From Kiritimatiellia bacterium (GTDB taxonomy: Bacteria; Verrucomicrobiota; Kiritimatiellia; RFP12; UBA1067): a stretch of DNA of 62,292 nucleotides. The notes under the pieces were generated by a model. The model searched no databases, was not told where the DNA came from, and saw only the letters and a program-made list of their open reading frames with translations. Position 1 is the stretch's first letter; every line of letters starts with the position of its first letter. The stretch covers positions 1 to 62,292 of the forward strand of contig JAFSMR010000002.1 of assembly GCA_017447805.1 (NCBI GenBank), given 5' to 3'. The translations under genes and the position numbers were made by a program. Positions 27,726-36,300 of this stretch are shown one piece after another.

Positions 27726-28721
27726 ATGACAAGCGAAGAAATGATAACGAGAGCCCGCGAAGTATTCGATATCGAAATCGAAGGACTTCGCCGCACACGC
27801 GATAGCCTAGGCGAAAGCTTTACACAAGCTGTAGAGCTTATGCTTTCTTGCGTGCGTGCCGAGGGGATAATCGTAGTCACTGGCGTCGGCAAGAACCTCG
27901 CTATTGCGGAAAAGATGAGCGCGATCTTCGCATCTACCGGGACGCGTTCCATCTGCCTGAATCCCGTTCAGGCGATGCATGGCGATTTAGGTATGGTCGC
28001 TCCGAGAGACGTCCTTATCGCGCTATCGTTTTCGGGCGAATCGGAGGAAATCCTCCGGTTGATACCTGCGATACGGCGTCACGGGCTGAAGATAATCGCG
28101 CTTACCGGCAAGAAAGCTTCGTCGCTCGCGACGATGGCCGATATACATGTCGAAATTCCATGCGGCAAGGAAGCTTGCCCATTCGGCATGGCGCCGACGA
28201 ATTCGACTACTGCGACGATGGCGCTGGGCGATGCGCTTGCGATGGTGATGCTGGATGCGATGAAGTTCGATGTCTCCAGCTATGCGATGAACCACCCCGC
28301 AGGCGCGATCGGGCGCGCACTCGTCCTCAAGGCAACCGATATCATGCGCAAAGGCGCGAACCTCGCGAGCATTCCGCCGGCGACTTCGGTAATGAATGCA
28401 TTGCTCGCAATGACGGAAGCGAAGGCCGGCAGCGCCGTAGTGGTAGATGACGACGGGAAGCTTCTTGGCATATTCACCGACGGCGACTTTAGGCGCATGA
28501 TGGCAAAGAGCGCGCCCGGTTGCGGCGAAGAGCTTCTTTCTTCGGCCGTCGGCGAACACATGACGAAATCGCCGCTATTCGTCCGCGACGATGTTCTTGC
28601 TGCGGAACTCTTGAAAGTATTCGAGCGCCGCAGAATCGACGATTTGCCGGTGTGCAATTCCGAAGGCCGCGTAGTAGGCCTGGTCGATATTAACGATTTG
28701 CCGAAAATGAAAGTTTTATAA
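27726..28721 (+). CDS. D-arabinose-5-phosphate isomerase (KpsF/KdsD type)
   Basis: 331 residues: an N-terminal SIS sugar-isomerase domain (about 35-170; GVGKNLAIAEKMSAIFASTGT, HGDLGMVAPRDVLIALSFSGES) and a C-terminal pair of CBS domains (about 205-331; TDGDFRRMM, RRIDDLPVCN, VGLVDINDLPKMKVL). This is the full architecture of KpsF/GutQ/KdsD, which turns ribulose-5-phosphate into arabinose-5-phosphate, the first step to Kdo. That implies lipopolysaccharide or a Kdo-containing capsule, so a Gram-negative envelope. The usual Kdo genes are not adjacent. AAAAGGAAAC precedes the start. The choice of kdsD or kpsF as symbol cannot be made from sequence alone. Confidence 0.93.
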   Translation: MTSEEMITRAREVFDIEIEGLRRTRDSLGESFTQAVELMLSCVRAEGIIVVTGVGKNLAIAEKMSAIFASTGTRSICLNPVQAMHGDLGMVAPRDVLIALSFSGESEEILRLIPAIRRHGLKIIALTGKKASSLATMADIHVEIPCGKEACPFGMAPTNSTTATMALGDALAMVMLDAMKFDVSSYAMNHPAGAIGRALVLKATDIMRKGANLASIPPATSVMNALLAMTEAKAGSAVVVDDDGKLLGIFTDGDFRRMMAKSAPGCGEELLSSAVGEHMTKSPLFVRDDVLAAELLKVFERRRIDDLPVCNSEGRVVGLVDINDLPKMKVL

Positions 28722-28763
28722 CAATTAACCAATCATTTATAATAAAAGGAAAGGAACAAACAA

Positions 28764-29495
28764 ATGAAGAAGATTGTTACGATAGCCATAGCCGCCCTCG
28801 CGGCGACGAGCGTTTTGGCCGCCCCCCAGAGGACCGGTGCGCGCACAGGCGCGAAGACCAATAAGGCGCAGGCGGCTGCCGCCCAGCAGGATGGCGCCGA
28901 CGAAAAAGCTGTTTCCGTTCGCATTGAGCAATATCCAAAGCTTGGCCGTCAATCGACTCTTCCTGCGCCCAGCATCGCAGGCGGCAGCACGATCGGAGTA
29001 GCCTACACCGGCAAGCCGCGCAACTGGATCGTCCTCGAGACCAAGTATCAGACAGATGCAAGATGCATCGACCAGCTTACGTTCATCTGGCATGTTCTTC
29101 TCGAAACGAAGAGCGCTACCAGCAAGGATAAGGAAGGTCAGGCGAAGCTCGCGCCCTATTCGTATTTCACCCAGACCGTTACATACAGCAATGTCGGTCG
29201 CGGTGCGCACGCGGCATCGGTCTGCTTGCACCCCAGCTACCTCGAACAGTATGGCGAACCGAAGGCAGTCGGTTTGATTGTCCAGGATTCCAACGGCAAT
29301 GTTCTCGATGGCGATACGCTTAGCGAAATCAAAGGAATCGCCCCCCATACCAAGTTCTGGGACGAGCCGTCGATTATGGAAGCGAAGACCTCCACCGGCG
29401 AATTCATGATTGAGCGTCGTCAAGGGTTGCTCGATCGCTCCAAGACGATTTGGGCGCTCGTGAATCCCAACGACTACGAACTCGTAGTGCAGTAA
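28764..29495 (+). CDS. Exported Amuc_1102-like pilus-locus protein
   Basis: 243 residues with a signal peptide (MKKIVTIAIAALAATSVLAA) and a low-complexity Ala/Gln/Thr spacer, then a beta-rich domain with no catalytic motif. The reading as the counterpart of A. muciniphila Amuc_1102 rests mainly on position: it heads a run of PilM-like, Amuc_1100-like, Amuc_1099-like and secretin genes in the Akkermansia order. AGGAAAGGA precedes the ATG. TATAAT at 28738-28743 with a weak TTTATA 17 bases upstream could be a promoter, but its transcript would start almost on the ribosome-binding site. The product is expected in the periplasm or outer membrane as part of the pilus-like complex. Confidence 0.7.
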   Translation: MKKIVTIAIAALAATSVLAAPQRTGARTGAKTNKAQAAAAQQDGADEKAVSVRIEQYPKLGRQSTLPAPSIAGGSTIGVAYTGKPRNWIVLETKYQTDARCIDQLTFIWHVLLETKSATSKDKEGQAKLAPYSYFTQTVTYSNVGRGAHAASVCLHPSYLEQYGEPKAVGLIVQDSNGNVLDGDTLSEIKGIAPHTKFWDEPSIMEAKTSTGEFMIERRQGLLDRSKTIWALVNPNDYELVVQ

Positions 29496-29552
29496 AACTG
29501 GCTAGAGGAAACGGTACTGAAGAAACAAGAACCGCAGAAAACTTTAAATACC

Positions 29553-31187
29553 ATGGCAAAGAAAATTCAAACGCTAAATATCGGCGCCTCGACAGTTGCG
29601 CTAGCGGAGTATGATGCCGGCTCGGGCGGCGCGCTTACGCTAGTGAACTATGGCGTTGCGCCTCTCGCGGCACCCGTCGATGCGGGCAACGCAGATACAA
29701 TCCTAGTTCCACCGCTGATGCAAATCATGCGCGAGAAGGGCATTCGCCCCGGCAAGGTAGCCGTATCGGTATCTGGCCAGATGGCGTTCCTCAGGCCTGC
29801 GGCGATTGCCATGGCGGGCGGCCAGGATAAATTCGAACAGATGGTCCGCTATGAAATCGAGCAAAATATTCCTTTCCCTCTCGATGAAATGGTTTGCGAT
29901 CGTCAGATTCTCGGCGATACGGAAAATGGCGATAAGGCGGTTCTAATAGTCGCGGCGAAAATCGAGCAAATCGAATCGGTCACCAACGCAGTCGCAAGCG
30001 CCGGATTCTCTCCGGAGCTCGTCGATGTCGCGCCCGTTGCCCTCACGAATGCTCTTAGGGGAATCGTGGGCGATGGTGGAGCTTGCACCGTTATGCTCGA
30101 TATCGGCGCGAAGACTACTTCGCTCGTGATTTCAGAAGGCGAAAAAATCTACAATCGCTCTATTCCCGTAGCCGGCAATACCATTACGAAAGAAATCGCC
30201 CAGGCCCTCGGCTGTACGCTCGAGGAAGCCGAGCAGATCAAGCGCGATAGCGCTTACGTCTCGATGGGCGGCGTTACGGAAGATGCCGATGAAACCCTGG
30301 ATAGAATTTCGAAAGTCTGCCGCGCTGTATTGACTCGTCTGAACGCAGAAATTTCTCGTTCCATCAACTTCTACCGTTCGCAGCAAAATGGCGGCATGCC
30401 CCAGAAGCTCTATTTAACGGGCGGGTCGGCCCTGTTGCCGCAAATCGATGCGTTCTTTGCCGATTCTCTAGGTATAGAAGTCGAATTCTTCAATCCGTTC
30501 GCTTATGTATCGCTTTCGAACTCCGTGGATGCAACTGCGTTGCAGACCGATTCGGCCGTTCTAGGCGTTACGACCGGAATAGCGATGCACGCTGCCGGGA
30601 ATGCGCCTATTGCGATAAATCTTCTTCCGCCTTCCCTTATCGAGCAGCGCGCCGAAGTAAGAAAGATTCCGGTCGTCGCGGTTGGCGCAATTGCGTTTGC
30701 GATATCATCGGTCTGCTGGCTGATGTCGATGAACCATTCGATAGAGGTTGTCGAAGCGCAAAACGAATCGATCGCCGGCATGGATGCAGAACTTACGAGC
30801 CTGAAGTCGAAGGTCGATAAAGCGGTAAAAGCCCTAGGTGCCCAAAAGGTCGAGAGCGACGAGATGCGCAAAATCCTTTCAAAGCGCATTGCGCCGGTTT
30901 GGCAGCTTGATGCAGTCAGAGATTGCCTTGGCGATTTCCTGTGGATCGAGAAATGGGAAAAAGGCAAGATTACCATTCGCGGCTGGAGCGATAAGATCAG
31001 TAAATCCCTCGGCAACAATACGGCGGAAGACTTCGTTGCCGAAAACCTCAGGCACAGACCGAATTTCGTCAAGGCTGACAGCGTGAAAATCGGGGCGCTG
31101 CCTCCACTCGGCAAAGATGGTTGCCTGCAACAGTTCGAAGTAGAGCTCGAGTTCCAAGATACAGACGGGGAGGGTGAACAGAAATGA
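29553..31187 (+). CDS. Type IV pilus PilM-PilN fusion-like protein
   Basis: 544 residues. Residues 1-345 read as an actin-fold PilM: VALAEYDAG at the start, EQMVRYEIEQNIPFPLDEMVCDRQIL, VMLDIGAKTTSLVI as the phosphate-binding strand, LYLTGGSALLPQID. At about 353 comes INLLPPSLIEQRAE, the start typical of a PilN cytoplasmic tail, then one transmembrane segment (about 370-390), a coiled coil and a small alpha/beta domain to the end. In most type IV pilus systems PilM and PilN are separate and PilN's tail docks into PilM, so this gene appears to join the two. I see no good Shine-Dalgarno sequence before ATG 29553. It overlaps the next gene by ATGA. Corresponds in position to Amuc_1101. Confidence 0.8.
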   Translation: MAKKIQTLNIGASTVALAEYDAGSGGALTLVNYGVAPLAAPVDAGNADTILVPPLMQIMREKGIRPGKVAVSVSGQMAFLRPAAIAMAGGQDKFEQMVRYEIEQNIPFPLDEMVCDRQILGDTENGDKAVLIVAAKIEQIESVTNAVASAGFSPELVDVAPVALTNALRGIVGDGGACTVMLDIGAKTTSLVISEGEKIYNRSIPVAGNTITKEIAQALGCTLEEAEQIKRDSAYVSMGGVTEDADETLDRISKVCRAVLTRLNAEISRSINFYRSQQNGGMPQKLYLTGGSALLPQIDAFFADSLGIEVEFFNPFAYVSLSNSVDATALQTDSAVLGVTTGIAMHAAGNAPIAINLLPPSLIEQRAEVRKIPVVAVGAIAFAISSVCWLMSMNHSIEVVEAQNESIAGMDAELTSLKSKVDKAVKALGAQKVESDEMRKILSKRIAPVWQLDAVRDCLGDFLWIEKWEKGKITIRGWSDKISKSLGNNTAEDFVAENLRHRPNFVKADSVKIGALPPLGKDGCLQQFEVELEFQDTDGEGEQK

Positions 31188-32176
31188 ACAAGAACAAGAT
31201 AACAATGTGCGTAATAGGCGGCATTAGCCTTTTGGTTGTGCTGGTATTCGCCTATCTTACATACTCGGCCTATACCGAAAAGGGGGAGAAGCTTGAAGAT
31301 CTCGAAGCTGCCGTTTCGCGCGTCCAGGGCGCCGGCAGGGCGAAAATCGAACCATCCAAGAGCTCCATCAACGATATCGAAACCAATCGCGTCGAACTTC
31401 TTTCGTGGAAAGAGCATGCTCTTGAAGAAGCGGCCGCGGGCGATAAGTATATCGAATTGAACATTACACCTTCGGCGTTTCGTCAGAATATGACGCAGCA
31501 GGATATGAAGGAACTTGCTTCCAAGCCGGGCGGTGTCGATGGAAGAATCGCGAAGGACGATTTCTGCTTCGGGTTCGATTCGCTCAAGAACAACAACCCC
31601 GATGCTAGCGAATTGCCGATTCTTCTTCGCCAGTGGGAAGATATCAAATTCTTCGTCGATGTTCTTTCCGATTGCGGCGCGGTAGAGGTAGTTTCTGTCG
31701 AGAAAGGCTCTGCGAAGCCGCCGGAAGTCAAGGAAGAACCCCCGAAGCGCGGCGGCAAAAACAAGAAGGAACCCGAACCCCCGAAGCCCCTCGCGGATAC
31801 TCAAAGCTACACGATCGTCTTCACGGCTCGCCAAGTTGCTTTAGTCAAGGTAATCAATACTATTGTTACATCCGAGCGCTTTACGATAATCGACGAATTT
31901 TCTTTCAAGCGCACTCGCGATACTCTTGCCGAAGCGCTGGGCGATAAGGAGAAAGATTCTTCCGGTGCAAAGGCGCAAGGTGGACGCCGTCGTCGTCGTG
32001 GCGCATCAGAGGAAGCGCAAGCCGAGGCGCAGGAAGGCGTAGAGGTCGTAAAGAAGGGCCTCGTCGTAGACCCGGCCAGCGACGCTCCGTTTGAAGTAAC
32101 TCTAAAACTTACTACTTATGATTTCGGCACGAAGTTAAAGGCGGCCGAAACTACACCAGAGGAGGTGGAACAATGA
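31184..32176 (+). CDS. PilO-like / Amuc_1100-like membrane protein
   Basis: 330 residues; Amuc_1100 of Akkermansia is of similar size. The N-terminus has one hydrophobic segment (residues about 8-28) followed by a coiled coil, then a PilO-like alpha/beta region (ELPILLRQWEDIKFFVDVLSDCGAVEVVSVE and QSYTIVFTARQVALVKVINTIV). Between the two half-domains is a Lys/Glu/Pro-rich linker (about 180-205). Near 265-280 is an Arg-rich patch (GGRRRRRG). It overlaps its upstream and downstream neighbours by four bases each (ATGA), so the PilM-PilN, PilO-like and Amuc_1099-like proteins are translationally coupled. Expected role: periplasmic part of the inner-membrane alignment complex. Identification rests on locus order and topology. 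Confidence 0.75.
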   Translation: MNKNKITMCVIGGISLLVVLVFAYLTYSAYTEKGEKLEDLEAAVSRVQGAGRAKIEPSKSSINDIETNRVELLSWKEHALEEAAAGDKYIELNITPSAFRQNMTQQDMKELASKPGGVDGRIAKDDFCFGFDSLKNNNPDASELPILLRQWEDIKFFVDVLSDCGAVEVVSVEKGSAKPPEVKEEPPKRGGKNKKEPEPPKPLADTQSYTIVFTARQVALVKVINTIVTSERFTIIDEFSFKRTRDTLAEALGDKEKDSSGAKAQGGRRRRRGASEEAQAEAQEGVEVVKKGLVVDPASDAPFEVTLKLTTYDFGTKLKAAETTPEEVEQ

Positions 32177-33321
32177 TCAGCGGCGCTCCAAACAAGAATT
32201 TCTTCCAAGCTCACTGGGATTGGCTGGTCGCGCTAGGCGGTTTGGCTATCTTAGGCGTCTCCATCGCCTTCATGATGATGGAATTCGGCGTCGATCCCGA
32301 AGATAAAGCGCAAGAAACGAAGCAGGAAGCTTCTGGTTCGAAGCGTAAGGATAATGGAGTCGAAAAAGTCTCTATGCGTTCCTACGGCGCGATGTTTGCG
32401 CTTAATTTCAAGGAGCAGAAGAAAGTCGTCCTTCCAAGCGAGACGATGGGCAGCTTCCTCGCTTCCGATAAGCGCATTTTCTGCGAGCAGGGCGATGATA
32501 CCGAGCATAAGAGCTGCGGCAAGCCCATGCCGGCAGACGAGAAGGTTTGCACCTTCTGCCAAACAAAGCAGCCGGTAGAAAAGAAAATCGACCGCGATAG
32601 CGATGGAGATGGCCTATCTGATTCGTGGGAAACCGAAAACGGGCTCGATCCGAACAATCCGGATGATGCATTTGCAGACCTCGATGGCGACGGATTTTCC
32701 AACATCGATGAAATCCAAAAGTTCCATACCGATTTCAGGGATGCTTCCTCGCACCCGGATTACCTCGATTACGTAAGGGTAAAGCCGGAACTAGAGCAAA
32801 CCACAGTTTCGTTCTATCTCGAGAAGAGCATGCCAAGCGGGAAATCGTGGCGCGTATTCTTCAAGGATCCTACAAAGAAGAACAACTATGGCGCGGCAGG
32901 CAAATCCTACTCGCCGATTGTAGGTGAAGATATCGGCGATACCGGCTATACGCTCAAATCGTATACTAAGAAAATGGAGCAGCAGACCATCACCAAGGGC
33001 GGAAAAAGTCGCAAGACCGAGGTCGATGTCTCGGTCGCCGAAATTGTGCGCAAGGCAGATGGAAAGCTCGTGCCGCTCGTGACCGGCGTCAGGAACACTC
33101 CGGTCGATACCCAGGCGACGATTATCTTTGAACTCGGCGCGGCGAAGGAATTCATCGTGGCGGCAGGTGCCGAAATTACGCTATTTGATACTAAATATAG
33201 TGTAAAAGAGATATCTGAGCCACAAAAGAACGATGTCAAGGTGACTCTAAAGAACCTCACAACGGGTAAGGAAAGGGTAGTGGGAATTCAAGCAGTTTCT
33301 ACTATCCCCCTTGAACAATGA
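32173..33321 (+). CDS. Amuc_1099-like pilus-locus protein with zinc-ribbon-like and calcium-loop segments
   Basis: 382 residues, anchored by one N-terminal hydrophobic segment (about 14-36). At about 100-136 four cysteines lie in the order C...SCGKP...VCTFCQ, resembling a zinc ribbon. Directly after it come two Asp-rich loops, DRDSDGDGLSDSWE and DLDGDGFSNIDE, of the thrombospondin-3/EF-like type. The C-terminal half is beta-rich and ends with a PilP-like strand pattern (FDTKYSVKEI...VKVTLKNLTTGKE). PilP lipoproteins connect the PilNO complex to the secretin, and this protein is in the right place to do so, just before the secretin gene. The metal-binding insert is an addition I do not know from canonical PilP. 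Confidence 0.7.
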   Translation: MISGAPNKNFFQAHWDWLVALGGLAILGVSIAFMMMEFGVDPEDKAQETKQEASGSKRKDNGVEKVSMRSYGAMFALNFKEQKKVVLPSETMGSFLASDKRIFCEQGDDTEHKSCGKPMPADEKVCTFCQTKQPVEKKIDRDSDGDGLSDSWETENGLDPNNPDDAFADLDGDGFSNIDEIQKFHTDFRDASSHPDYLDYVRVKPELEQTTVSFYLEKSMPSGKSWRVFFKDPTKKNNYGAAGKSYSPIVGEDIGDTGYTLKSYTKKMEQQTITKGGKSRKTEVDVSVAEIVRKADGKLVPLVTGVRNTPVDTQATIIFELGAAKEFIVAAGAEITLFDTKYSVKEISEPQKNDVKVTLKNLTTGKERVVGIQAVSTIPLEQ

Positions 33322-33339
33322 AAGAAAATAGGCTATAAT
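33311..33339 (+). promoter_or_regulatory. Near-consensus promoter of the secretin gene
   Basis: TTGAAC (33311-33316), 17 bases, then TATAAT (33334-33339). The -10 box is perfect and the -35 matches 5 of 6. It overlaps the last codons and stop of the preceding gene. Transcription would begin about 28 bases before the secretin ATG, leaving room for GGGAG at 33362-33366. It would allow the secretin to be made independently of, or in excess over, the inner-membrane proteins. Confidence 0.7.
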
Positions 33340-33373
33340 ACCGAAATGTAAACTCGAAACAGGGAGTGTACGT

Positions 33374-36300
33374 ATGATGCATATTAGCAGGAAGTTGGTC
33401 GCATTAGGCGCATCGGTAGCATTGATGGCATGCTATCAGGGCGGATTTGCACAAGATGATCTAGATGATCTTTTGCGAGATCTCGAGGCGGAATCTGCCG
33501 CCGGCGCGCAGGAGCCTGCGGCCGAAACAGCAGAAGAACCCGAGGTGGATGATATAGGTGCAGCCGCTACAGGTGAAGAGGTAGAGCCGGTAGCCGAGCC
33601 CGCCGAGGAGCCGGAGCCTGCCGCCGAAGAGCCTGCCGAGGAGCCGGAGCCTGCGGCCGAGGAACCTGCGGAAGAACCCGAGCCAGCGGCCGAGCCCTCC
33701 GAGGAGCCGGAACCCGCGGCCGAAGAGCCTGCCGAGGAGCCGGAACCTGCGGCCGAGGAACCTGCGGAAGAACCCGAGCCAGCGGCCGAGGAACCAGCGG
33801 TAGAGCCTGCCGAGGAACCTGTTGCCGAGGAAGAGCCTACCGTTGCGCCTGCAGAGGAGCCAGCACCTGCCGCCGCCCAGGGCGAAGATGATTTGGATTC
33901 TCTTCTCGATGAAGTCGGTGGGGAAAGCCCGGCAGAACCAGAGCCTGCTAAGGTTGATGCCGAAGAACCTGCCGAAGAGCCGGAGCCTGCCGCCGAGGAG
34001 CCTGCCGCCGAGGAGCCTGCGCCGGTTGCCGAAGAGCCGGAAGTAGTCGGTGAACCCGGCGAAGAAGAGACGGATGACGAGCCTGTAGCTGTAACTCCAC
34101 CTGCCAAGCCGGCCGTTAGCGAAGATGATGAACTTCTTGCCAACATCATAGCGACAGAACGCATTCGCCGTGAAGCCTACGACCAACAGGCGCGCCGCGA
34201 AATCGAAGAAGCTCGCGTAAAGATGCAAATCGGCGAATATAGCGCTTCGAGACGTCACTATACGAATGCTATCAACCTCCTTACCGATAATGCGGCCAAT
34301 GCTCCTTTAAGAAAGGAATGCCGTCAGGGTATTGCAGAAAGCCTTTATCAGCTCGCGCTTCAGGAATATGCAACCGGAACGCGCGATAAGGCGCGCGACC
34401 ACATGAGGCAGGCCAATGAGCTTCGCCATCCTAAGGCCGCTGGAGTTCTTGAAGCTTGGCTTCTCGAAGGCGACCCAGACGAAAACAAGACTCCGGTCAG
34501 CGAAATCACCCGTCGCCGCAATGAAGAAGAATATATCAATCGCCGTGCGGAAAATCTGAAGCACCTCAAGCGCTCTCGCGAGTATCTTGGCACAAAGGAG
34601 CTCGATAAGGCGCTGGATGAATGCGATATCGTTCTTGCCAACGACCCTTACAATGAAACCGCGCTCAGCATCCGCAAGATGATTCAATTGAAGCGTCAGG
34701 CCATCATGCAGAAGGAACGTGAAGCGACTCGCGCAGGCATGATTGCCGATGTCGATAAGGCTTGGAGGCCTGCTTACGCGGTCAATGCGCTCGAAGTGAA
34801 GGAAGCCGCCAATAAGACGATGCGTATCGGCGAGGATGATCCTTCAAGAGCTCAAGAGCTGCAAATCATCAAGAGCATGAAGGATATGCGCATTCCGACG
34901 ATCGATTTCAAACCGCCGTCTACAATCGCAGACGCAATCGATTTCTTCCGTCTCGCTTCCAGAGACTATGGCAACCCGGAAATCCCGGCTGACGAGCGCA
35001 TGATCAACTTCGTATTGAAGACCCCTGTTACGCTTCACGCGTCGCAGGAAGTCGAAGAAGTCGCAAGCGGCTTTGGCGCCGGCGGTGGAGATGATGAAGG
35101 TGGCGAAACGTATGGATTGCCGGTAATTCCTACGATCAGCGCAAGCAACATTTCGATGTACGATGCTCTCAAGCTCGTTTGCGACCAGTGCGAATACAAG
35201 TTCAAGGTTCAGCCGCCGGTCGTAATGGTAATGCCCAAGAACGCTACGATTGACGAACTCATTACGCGCAGCTACCCGGTCGTTTCCGAATTCATGACTC
35301 GTATGGAATCCGCATCTTCCGATGTCAAGGATATGCGAGCAGCGGGCTTTGGCGCCGGCAACAACCTCAATAGGCGCGGTGGCGAGAGCAGCGAAGACAA
35401 TCAGCAGCAGGAATGGAAAGATTTCTTCTCGCTCCTCGGCGTCAACTGGCCCGAAGGTTCGCAGATCATGTATTTGAAGACGCTCGGCAAACTCCGCGTC
35501 AAGAATACCTACGAAAACCTCGCCGAACTCGAAAAGGCCCTCAACGACTTGAGCGTTAGCCCGCGCCTTATCGAAATCGAGGCTCGCTTCGTGGAAGTCT
35601 GCCAGGAAGATTTGAATTCTCTCGGCTTTGAATGGATTTTGAACTCCGATTATTCGATTGGCCTCGGCAAGCATGTCGGCAGAGCTCTTGGTATTCGCAA
35701 GGGTTCTTGGGGCAGCTCTTCTTCGAGCTCTACGCAAACGTCGAGCACGTCCAGAACGACCGGTTCTGCCAGTGGCAGCGGTTCTACAGGTGGTGTAGGC
35801 AACACAGGTGGAACGGTTACCTCGACAACCCCACTTACGACTACTACTATCAACGATTCTACGACGTATACATCAACCTCCTCGCGTACAAACCTCCACA
35901 ACTCCAATGGTGCATCGTGGATACGCAATGGCTCCAGCAAGGGCAATGTCGGCCTCAATGCGTTTGGCGGCAACTCGACCTACTCGACCAATATGCGTTA
36001 TCTTTCTACCGATTCCAACCATATTTCCGGCGAGGGATATTCGAACAACGACCAGTTCATGAGGGTCAACGCATATCTCGGCACGGCCGATCTTTCGATG
36101 ATTCTCCACATGCTCTCGCAGCGCAGCGATACGGATTTGCTATCCGCGCCGAAAGTTCTTACCCGCAACGGCGAGCAGGCGGTCATCAAGGTTGTTACAG
36201 AATACATCTACCCGACCGATTACGATGTTCAGCTCCAGTCTAGCTCTTCGAGCTCCTCTTCATCGAGCGGTGGTTCGCAATCGGCAATTCTCGCAATCGT

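Noticed and set aside
30503..31834. 443-codon minus-strand ORF
   Set aside because: Antisense to the PilM-PilN and PilO-like genes, which have clear homology and coupled starts.
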